The notes under the pieces are model-generated. The model did not search any database. It worked only from the letters and a program-made list of their open reading frames with translations, and was not told the origin of the DNA. A DNA stretch of 64,000 nucleotides from Bacteroidales bacterium UBA4772 (GTDB lineage Bacteria; Bacteroidota; Bacteroidia; Bacteroidales; VadinHA17). Below, in pieces: positions 58,198 through 64,000 of this stretch (within the stretch, counting starts at the first letter, position 1; each line of letters opens with the position of its first letter). Made by a program: the position numbers and the translations under genes. The DNA lies in assembly GCA_002403305.1 (NCBI GenBank), contig DHHM01000008.1:1-64000 (forward strand), in the 5' to 3' direction.

Positions 58198-60091
58198 GCC
58201 TCTTGTTACATTAGCTGAACCGTCTGCATGCTGGATGCTCCAGATGCTGATAATGATACCTCTGGCTGCAGGGTTACTGCTCTTCCTGGTCCCCGAAAGG
58301 TTCCGGATGGCCAAAGGCATACTGGCTATGGCTGTGACCCTGTACGCCGGATACCTCTCTCTCGGTCTTTACACCTCTGCCAGACAGATGATCATGCAGG
58401 GAGAAACAGTCAGACAGGGCTGCCTGACCTTCTTTGACTTCGACCTCCTGCAGAATGCCGGTGAATACCTTACATTCACCATTGACGGCCTCAGCAAGCT
58501 GATCGTTCTGTTTGTGAGCATCCTGGCCATACTGATCCTGTTATATACAATTGTGTATAACAAGACCGCAAAGGTGCCCGGATACTACCAGTGGTTCCTC
58601 ATCACCCTGGGCTGCACTTACGGTGCCGTGCTGTCTGACAACCTGATCCTCTTCATCATGTTCTGGGGTATCCTCGGTATCACCCTATACAAGCTGATAC
58701 CCGGGAGGGACGAGGAGAGCTCTGCTGCCGCCAAGAAGACCATGATACTTATCGGGGCATCAGACACCATCATGCTCCTGGGCATCGCTCTCCTCTGGAG
58801 ACTCACTGACACCCTGAGCATCAACGGCATATCGCTGGAGACCAATAACATTCTTACTGTCACGGCATTCCTTGCCCTGCTTGTCGGCAGCTTCACCAAG
58901 GCCGGCGCCTTCCCGTTCCATTCGTGGGTACCTGATTACGCCACCAACGCCCCGGCATCCTCTTCAGCCCTGCTGCCCGCCTCACTCGACAAGCTCCTGG
59001 GTATATACTTCCTGGCCAGGATCACAAGCGACCTGTTCATAATGACCCAGGGGATCAAACTTACAATGCTGATCATCGGTGTAATAACAATCATCACAGC
59101 TGTACTGATGGCATTGATGCAGCACGACTATAAACGGCTGCTTGGTTATCATGCCGTTTCCCAGGTGGGTTACATGATAGTCGGTTTTGGCCTCGGGTCG
59201 CTTGTGGGAATAGCAGCGGGACTCTTCCATATGATTAACAACGCACTTTACAAGAGTGGCCTCTTCATGGCTGCCGGTGCAGTGGAACAACGTACGGGAA
59301 AGAGTGACATCAGTGATCTGGGAGGCCTCTCCGGGGCTATGCCCGTGACCTTCGTCGCCTCCCTGATCTTCGCCATGTCAATCTCAGGCATCCCTCCGTT
59401 CAACGGCTTTGCCTCCAAGTGGATGATATACCAGGGAATAATTGATTTCGGAGCAGGTGAAGGGATAGCCGCAAGCCTCTGGATGGTGTGGCTCGGACTG
59501 GCAGTGCTTGGATCAGCACTGACGCTGGCCAGCTTCATAAAATTCATCGGTGGGATCTTCCTCGGAAGAAGAGAACCCTGGCTCGATAAAATCAGGGAGG
59601 TGCCCTTCCTGATGTGGGCCCCGATGGCAATACTGGCACTGCTGTGTGTCCTCTTCGGCGTCTTCGCCACAGAAGTCGTAATCCCACGGCTATTCACCCC
59701 TGTGGTAGGGGCTTTCACCTTCAGCGGACTATGGAGTTCATCCTTCGTCTCCCTGCTTGTCCTGATATCAATTATCCTTGGAATGCTCATCTACCTCGCC
59801 CTTGGAAAGAAGAAATACCGGACAGAAGAGAGCTTTGTCGGAGGTGAAACAATGGAAAAGCTCGGGGCTTCATACCCTGCTCCCGAGTTCTACAAGACCT
59901 TTACCGAGTTCGGTCTTTTCTCAAAAATCTATAAGAGAGCCGAAGAGAAGGCCTTTGACATCTATGACCTCTCAAAAGGGGCTGTGCTCTGGCTCAGCGG
60001 AAGGTTGAGCAGTGCTCATACCGGCGTGCTTCCCGGATATGTCATCTGGGTATGCGCCGGACTGATAATCATGTTGCTGATAATTATCTGA
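58190..60091 (+). CDS. NuoL/MrpA-like antiporter subunit
   Basis: The 633-residue protein has about 14-16 helices, with GSFTKAGAFPFHSWVPDYATNAPASSSALLPASLDKLLGI and the helix-breaking LMALMQHDYKRLLGYHAVSQVGYM regions typical of NuoL/MbhH/MrpA. It has the long C-terminal lateral-type helix region but lacks the fused DUF4040 and MrpB parts of full MrpA; these are in the next genes. It overlaps the large subunit by 8 bases. It pumps Na+ or H+. Confidence 0.9.
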   Translation: MNEPLVTLAEPSACWMLQMLIMIPLAAGLLLFLVPERFRMAKGILAMAVTLYAGYLSLGLYTSARQMIMQGETVRQGCLTFFDFDLLQNAGEYLTFTIDGLSKLIVLFVSILAILILLYTIVYNKTAKVPGYYQWFLITLGCTYGAVLSDNLILFIMFWGILGITLYKLIPGRDEESSAAAKKTMILIGASDTIMLLGIALLWRLTDTLSINGISLETNNILTVTAFLALLVGSFTKAGAFPFHSWVPDYATNAPASSSALLPASLDKLLGIYFLARITSDLFIMTQGIKLTMLIIGVITIITAVLMALMQHDYKRLLGYHAVSQVGYMIVGFGLGSLVGIAAGLFHMINNALYKSGLFMAAGAVEQRTGKSDISDLGGLSGAMPVTFVASLIFAMSISGIPPFNGFASKWMIYQGIIDFGAGEGIAASLWMVWLGLAVLGSALTLASFIKFIGGIFLGRREPWLDKIREVPFLMWAPMAILALLCVLFGVFATEVVIPRLFTPVVGAFTFSGLWSSSFVSLLVLISIILGMLIYLALGKKKYRTEESFVGGETMEKLGASYPAPEFYKTFTEFGLFSKIYKRAEEKAFDIYDLSKGAVLWLSGRLSSAHTGVLPGYVIWVCAGLIIMLLIII

Positions 60092-60103
60092 CACAAATAA
60101 ACT

Positions 60104-60631
60104 ATGGAACTGGCAATATCGGTAATAATAATTTTCATGATACTGGGTGCAATCTACGCTATCCATGCCAGCGATATTCTTTCAGCAGTGATAGCAGGGG
60201 GCATAGTGGGCTACAGCCTCGTAATCTGTTTCCTCCTCCTGAAGGCGCCTGACCTGGCAATAGTGCAGATAGTGGTGGAGACCATCACACTGATTATAAT
60301 GGTGGCGGTGGTGCTTGACAGCTCGCGCACAGAGGCTTACGGCAAGTTTGACACCCAGGCCTGGGTCACCGCAGCTACAGCTGTAGTGATACTGGCGATC
60401 CTGTTCTGGTTCCTGAAAGAGGCTTCAGCGCCCCTTGCCCCCTTCGGTGAGAATACAATGAGAATGGCTGATGCCTATGTAAACGGAGCCGTCGATAAGA
60501 CCGGAAGTGTCAACCTTGTTACCGGCGTGCTCTTTGACTTCAGGGGATACGATACCCTCGGCGAGGCAACGGTGCTGATCACCGCAGTGCTCGGTGTGCT
60601 TACGATTCTCAGGATAAGAGGCAGGAAATGA
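60104..60631 (+). CDS. MbhD/E-like subunit (DUF4040 plus MrpB-like part)
   Basis: The 175-residue protein starts with a DUF4040/MbhD domain (IYAIHASDILSAVIAGGIVGYSLVICF, APDLAIVQIVVETITLI) and ends with the MbhE-type VTGVLFDFRGYDTLGEATVL. It corresponds to the C-terminal part of full-length MrpA. Together with the previous gene it rebuilds the MrpA module as two proteins. Confidence 0.88.
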   Translation: MELAISVIIIFMILGAIYAIHASDILSAVIAGGIVGYSLVICFLLLKAPDLAIVQIVVETITLIIMVAVVLDSSRTEAYGKFDTQAWVTAATAVVILAILFWFLKEASAPLAPFGENTMRMADAYVNGAVDKTGSVNLVTGVLFDFRGYDTLGEATVLITAVLGVLTILRIRGRK

Positions 60632-60633
60632 GG

Positions 60634-60660
60634 TGATTAAGAATTAAGAATTAAGAATAG
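60634..60660 (+). repeat. Short TTAAGAA repeat inside the operon
   Basis: Three TTAAGAA units occur in the 35-base gap between the MbhD/E-like and MrpB genes. The same units occur in the interspersed repeats at 26242-26369 and 30716-30843. It is probably a remnant insertion and leaves the operon intact. Confidence 0.5.
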
Positions 60661-60666
60661 GGCCAC

Positions 60667-61104
60667 ATGAAAGGAATGACAGTCATAGTAAAGAAGACGA
60701 CGCAGCTGATAGCCGGGATTGTTTTTCTCTACGGGATCTATATCATACTGCACGGTCATCTTACCCCCGGTGGCGGGTTCGCCGGAGGGGTTATCGTAGC
60801 AGGGTCGTTCATCCTTCTGATCCTGGCGTATGGAAGTGATTTCCTGAACCTGGTGAAGGAGGAGAGAGGGTCAACGACGTATGAAAACCTCGCCATTCTT
60901 GTCTTCCTTTTCCTTGCGCTTACAGGAATGATTGCAGGTACAAGAATCTTCTTCGCCAACTGGCTGCCCCATGGCACCCCCGGCGAGCTTGTCAGTGCAG
61001 GCTTCCTCCCGCTTTACAACATATTCGTAGGGATCGAGGTCGCCGCTTCAATACTTACAATCTTCCTGGCTCTGATAATTTTTAAAGAGGAGGTGCTGAA
61101 ATGA
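60667..61104 (+). CDS. mrpB: Na+/H+ antiporter subunit MrpB
   Basis: The 145-residue protein has 4 helices and the HGHLTPGGGFAGGVIVAG signature of MrpB/MnhB. It is part of the Mrp antiporter. Its stop overlaps the mrpC start by 4 bases. Confidence 0.92.
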   Translation: MKGMTVIVKKTTQLIAGIVFLYGIYIILHGHLTPGGGFAGGVIVAGSFILLILAYGSDFLNLVKEERGSTTYENLAILVFLFLALTGMIAGTRIFFANWLPHGTPGELVSAGFLPLYNIFVGIEVAASILTIFLALIIFKEEVLK

Positions 61105-61439
61105 CAGTCTATTGGCTCTGCTTTATACTGTTCCTGGTCGGACTGTACGGAGTGATCACCAGGAGAAACCTGATCAAGATAGCGATATCGCTCTCCGTCA
61201 TGGAGTTCAGCTGCTTTCTCTTCCTGGCCCTGATCGGCTATACTGAGGGAGGAGTCGCCCCTATTGTTGATACCGCTGACCCGGTAAAGACATATGTTGA
61301 CCCGTTGCCACAGGCAATGGTGCTGACGGCAATTGTGATCGGACTGGCCACGACTGCCATGCTGATGGCTGTTATTATCCGGATATACAGAAAATACGGG
61401 ACCTTTGACATAAGAGAGATAAATAACTTAAGAGGGTAA
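61101..61439 (+). CDS. mrpC: Na+/H+ antiporter subunit MrpC (NuoK-like)
   Basis: The 112-residue protein has three helices and the conserved FLVGLYGVITRRNLIKIAISLSVMEF and DPLPQAMVLTAIVIGLATTAM regions of MrpC/NuoK. It is part of the ion path. It ends just before the mrpD start. Confidence 0.92.
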   Translation: MTVYWLCFILFLVGLYGVITRRNLIKIAISLSVMEFSCFLFLALIGYTEGGVAPIVDTADPVKTYVDPLPQAMVLTAIVIGLATTAMLMAVIIRIYRKYGTFDIREINNLRG

Positions 61440-62981
61440 ATGATGAATCCGCTGATACCGCTTTTCGTAGCCGTACCTCTTGCCGGTGCTTTCCTGACAA
61501 TGATACTGAGCAGGTTTATTACAGCTATCCCCAGGTATATGGCGCTGGCTGTGTTGCTCTTCCTGACCTTCATCAGCTTCTGGTCACTGATCACGGGCGG
61601 GGATGGATCATCAGTGTATACCCTGGGCGGATGGGAGCCCGTGGAGGGTGTTCCCATAGGACTGTACCTTATCCATGACGGTTTCTCGGCACTGCTGCTC
61701 TGTCTCATAAGCCTCGTCGGTCTCCTGTCAGTCACCTACTCGGTCTCCTACATGGCAAGGTACACCTCCGAAAATTACTTCTACTCCCTCTTCTGCCTGA
61801 TGATAGCAGGTATGAACGGAGTGGTGCTCAGCGGAGACATCTTCAATATCTACGTATTCCTGGAGCTATCGGCCATCTCATCATATGCACTTGTCGCCTT
61901 CGGGGTTGAGAAGAATGAACTTGAGGCCACACTGAAATACCAGGTCCTGGGGGTCGTCGCCTCATTAATGATACTCTTTGCCATCGGATTTATCTACTGG
62001 AGTGCAAAGACACTTAATATTGCAGATATCCGTACCGTCTTCAGTGCTGGTTACGACAACAGTTATTACCTGCTGATACAGATACTGCTTCTCACCGGTT
62101 TTGGTCTCAAGGCTGCCATGATACCATTCCACGCGTGGCTGCCCGATGCCCACTCATCGGCACCCTCTCCCATCTCGGCCATGCTCTCAGGGGTGCTTAT
62201 AAAGGCGGTAGGCATCTATGTGATCATTCGCCTCTTCTTTAATATGTTCGAGGTCACAGAGGGCATGTCAATAGTTATCACCACCCTTGGCGCTCTCTCA
62301 ATGGCTGTTGGCGTCTTCCTGGCTATCGGCCAGTGGGACATCAAGCGGCTGCTGGCCTATCACAGCATCAGCCAGATGGGTTATGTGGTCATGTCGGTGG
62401 GAATAGGAATGATACTCATGGCCAGGGGCATCAGGAGCGAGGTAGCCGCCCTTGCCATCACCGGGGGCATCTTTCATATGCTCAACCATGCTGCCTTCAA
62501 GGGATTGCTCTTCCTCAATGCGGGGGCCATAGAGTATTCAGTCGGCACCCGTGACCTCAGGGAGATGGGCGGACTGGCAAAGGGCATGCCGGTAACCTCC
62601 GCCACTTCGCTGGCCGCCTCACTCTCAATATCCGGCATACCACCCTTCAATGGCTTCTTCAGCAAACTGATAATTATAGTGGCAGCAGTGATGGGCCACT
62701 TTTATTTCCTGGCTCTCCTTGCGGTCATAGTCAGTATCATTACACTGGCCTCTTTCATGAAGTTCCAGCGCTATGCCTTCTACAATGTTGAGCCGGGAAA
62801 GATCAGGAACGACATCAAAGAGGTGCCCGCGCCCATGTTGCTGAGCATGATCACCCTGGCTGTCGTCTGCCTGCTGCTCAGCCTGCTGGCACTGCCCGGC
62901 CTCCGCGAGACGGTGCTCTCACCTGCAACGGACATTCTGATGGACCAGTTCAAATATTCCTCACAGATAACAGGCATGTGA
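61440..62981 (+). CDS. mrpD: Na+/H+ antiporter subunit MrpD (NuoM/N-like)
   Basis: The 513-residue protein has about 14 helices and FHAWLPDAHSSAPSPISAMLSG, plus LELSAISSYALVAFGVEKNELEATLKY with the conserved Glu. It forms an antiporter channel. It begins on the base after the mrpC stop, with two ATG codons in a row. Confidence 0.92.
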   Translation: MMNPLIPLFVAVPLAGAFLTMILSRFITAIPRYMALAVLLFLTFISFWSLITGGDGSSVYTLGGWEPVEGVPIGLYLIHDGFSALLLCLISLVGLLSVTYSVSYMARYTSENYFYSLFCLMIAGMNGVVLSGDIFNIYVFLELSAISSYALVAFGVEKNELEATLKYQVLGVVASLMILFAIGFIYWSAKTLNIADIRTVFSAGYDNSYYLLIQILLLTGFGLKAAMIPFHAWLPDAHSSAPSPISAMLSGVLIKAVGIYVIIRLFFNMFEVTEGMSIVITTLGALSMAVGVFLAIGQWDIKRLLAYHSISQMGYVVMSVGIGMILMARGIRSEVAALAITGGIFHMLNHAAFKGLLFLNAGAIEYSVGTRDLREMGGLAKGMPVTSATSLAASLSISGIPPFNGFFSKLIIIVAAVMGHFYFLALLAVIVSIITLASFMKFQRYAFYNVEPGKIRNDIKEVPAPMLLSMITLAVVCLLLSLLALPGLRETVLSPATDILMDQFKYSSQITGM

Positions 62982-62982
62982 T

Positions 62983-63468
62983 ATGAGATACGTGACAGTT
63001 TTTATATTATCCATGATCTTCTGGCTCCTGATCACCTTCAGTTTCACGGTGTCGAATATTGTTGCAGGAGCCGCTGCCGCAGCACTAACGTCAGCCATCT
63101 TCGGCAGGTACTACTTCCATAATGTGGGTAAATTCCTCCAGCCAAAGCGCTGGTTCTGGTTCCTGGTCTACCTTGTAACATTCATCCGGGAATGCATTAA
63201 GGCCAACTTCGATGTAGCATACCGTGTGCTCCATCCGGCTATGCCTATCAGACCGGGAATAGTGAAGGTGAAGACCACCCTGCGGTCCGACTTCGCCCGG
63301 ACATTGCTTGCCAATTCGATAACTATGACGCCGGGGACGATCACCGTTGACATTATTGGCGATGAGATGTATATCCACTGGATCTTTATCCGGTCTGAAG
63401 ACCCGGCGGTATATTCCAGGATGGTGACCGGAAGATTTGAAGAGTACATTAAAAAATTTGCGGAATGA
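62983..63468 (+). CDS. mrpE: Na+/H+ antiporter subunit MrpE
   Basis: The 161-residue protein has two N-terminal helices, then LVYLVTFIRECIKANFDVAYRVLHP and the NSITMTPGTITVDI motif of MrpE. It is an accessory subunit of Mrp. It overlaps mrpF by 4 bases. Confidence 0.92.
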   Translation: MRYVTVFILSMIFWLLITFSFTVSNIVAGAAAAALTSAIFGRYYFHNVGKFLQPKRWFWFLVYLVTFIRECIKANFDVAYRVLHPAMPIRPGIVKVKTTLRSDFARTLLANSITMTPGTITVDIIGDEMYIHWIFIRSEDPAVYSRMVTGRFEEYIKKFAE

Positions 63469-63731
63469 CCTCTTTCCTGAATATATTGCTGTATATACAG
63501 ATTGCACTGTGCGCAGCCTGCCTCTACCGGATTGTCAGGGGGCCTACCATTCCCGACAGGATGGTAGGCATAGACATCTTCGGGATACTGGTGGTGGGAA
63601 TCTGCGGAATCATATCGGTGCTGACAGACAAGGCCTTTATCCTCGATATCGGCATTGCCTGGGTAATATTGAGTTTTATTGGAACCCTTACGCTGGCAAA
63701 ATACCTCAGCGGCAAAAAACTGAACGAGTGA
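63465..63731 (+). CDS. mrpF: Na+/H+ antiporter subunit MrpF
   Basis: The 88-residue protein has three helices and the RIVRGPTIPDRMVGIDIFGIL signature of MrpF. It is followed after one base by mrpG. Confidence 0.92.
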   Translation: MTSFLNILLYIQIALCAACLYRIVRGPTIPDRMVGIDIFGILVVGICGIISVLTDKAFILDIGIAWVILSFIGTLTLAKYLSGKKLNE

Positions 63732-63732
63732 T

Positions 63733-64000
63733 ATGGCAGCTCTAATCTTAATATCGGTAGGAGTCCTCTTTAATCTCTTCGGGTGTCTTGGCCTCCTGAG
63801 GCTGCCGGACATGTACAACAGGCTGCAGGCAGCGACAAAGTGCGTGACGCTGGGATGCTGTAGCATCCTCCTCGGTGTCATGTTTCACTACGGTCTCGGC
63901 AGTGCCGGCTTCCGTGCCCTGGTGGCCATCCCGGTACTCTTCTTTACAGCCACCGTGGCAGCTCATGCCCTGGTCAGGGGCGCATACCATTTCGGAACGA
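63733..64000 (+). CDS. mrpG: Na+/H+ antiporter subunit MrpG, cut by the window end
   Basis: The first 89 codons are present. The LFGCLGLLRLPDMYNRLQAATKCVTLG segment is the MrpG/MnhG signature. The gene runs off the right edge of the window, where a stop codon is expected within a few dozen residues. It completes the Mrp subunit set of the operon. Confidence 0.9.
   Translation, partial: MAALILISVGVLFNLFGCLGLLRLPDMYNRLQAATKCVTLGCCSILLGVMFHYGLGSAGFRALVAIPVLFFTATVAAHALVRGAYHFGT

Overview
The window looks like part of the chromosome of a strictly anaerobic, fermentative, H2-metabolising member of the Bacteroidetes, probably order Bacteroidales. Evidence: TTG/TAnnTTTG-type promoter elements, a GH2 glycosidase with a Sec signal, an AgcS/NSS transporter pair, a Bacteroidetes-type tyrosine integrase with a small upstream regulator, a DUF3853 protein, and a large Rex/hydrogenase locus. 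No rRNA, tRNA or CRISPR array was found. The genus cannot be named from sequence alone.

Layout. (1) 1-12,100 is an AT-rich accessory island: a membrane protein, a row of small secreted proteins (SH3b, TPR, WNAYGTYGS-repeat), a two-gene membrane module, an HNH endonuclease, then a restriction-modification block (nuclease-methyltransferase fusion, specificity subunit, HEPN-like protein), a lipoprotein and a zinc-ribbon membrane protein. A ~250-bp noncoding element ending in an intrinsic terminator occurs twice, with a shortened third copy, and separates these modules. (2) 12,102-22,518 is a phage-like integrative element: integrase and regulators on the + strand, and an early replication/recombination region on the - strand (HTH, DUF3853, Rad50-like ATPase, RecT, metallo-beta-lactamase fold, replication initiator, HU, DUF2303-like). 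A 17-bp palindrome with half-site ATTGCYT lies in the control region and in all three internal gaps of the early region. No capsid, terminase or tail genes are present. (3) 22,519-23,285 is gene-free, with a terminator, a perfect 30-bp palindrome, a 19-bp inverted repeat and degenerate tandem repeats. (4) 23,286-42,611 is ordinary higher-GC chromosome: copper ATPase, small EF-hand-like secreted protein, GT2-membrane fusion, thioredoxin system, OsmC, Crp/Fnr regulator, GH2, SNF2 helicase, membrane protein and two Na+ symporters, with several interspersed noncoding repeats.

(5) 42,786-64,000 is a hydrogen-metabolism superlocus. On the - strand lie rex-hypFCDEAB (redox sensor plus [NiFe] maturation) and hydCBA (NADH-linked trimeric [FeFe] hydrogenase). 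Divergently on the + strand is a long operon: a sulfhydrogenase-like beta/gamma electron-input pair (Fe-S protein and FAD/NAD(P) protein), a CooF/HycB-like ferredoxin, a group 4 [NiFe] hydrogenase core (NuoH-like, small, 30-kDa and large subunits), and a complete Mrp-type antiporter set (NuoL-like, MbhD/E-like, MrpB, C, D, E, F, G), with MrpG cut by the window end. A perfect Rex palindrome sits between promoter and start codon of this operon, another overlaps the start codon of rex, and a 10/12 match precedes hydCBA.

Reading them together, Rex probably senses NADH/NAD+ and jointly controls a soluble [FeFe] enzyme, the [NiFe] maturation factors, and a membrane complex that could link NAD(P)H and/or ferredoxin oxidation, H2 and Na+/H+ transport. 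This locus is the most interesting biology in the window. The restriction block, with a possible -1 frameshift joining M and S and a HEPN partner, and the phage operator family come next.
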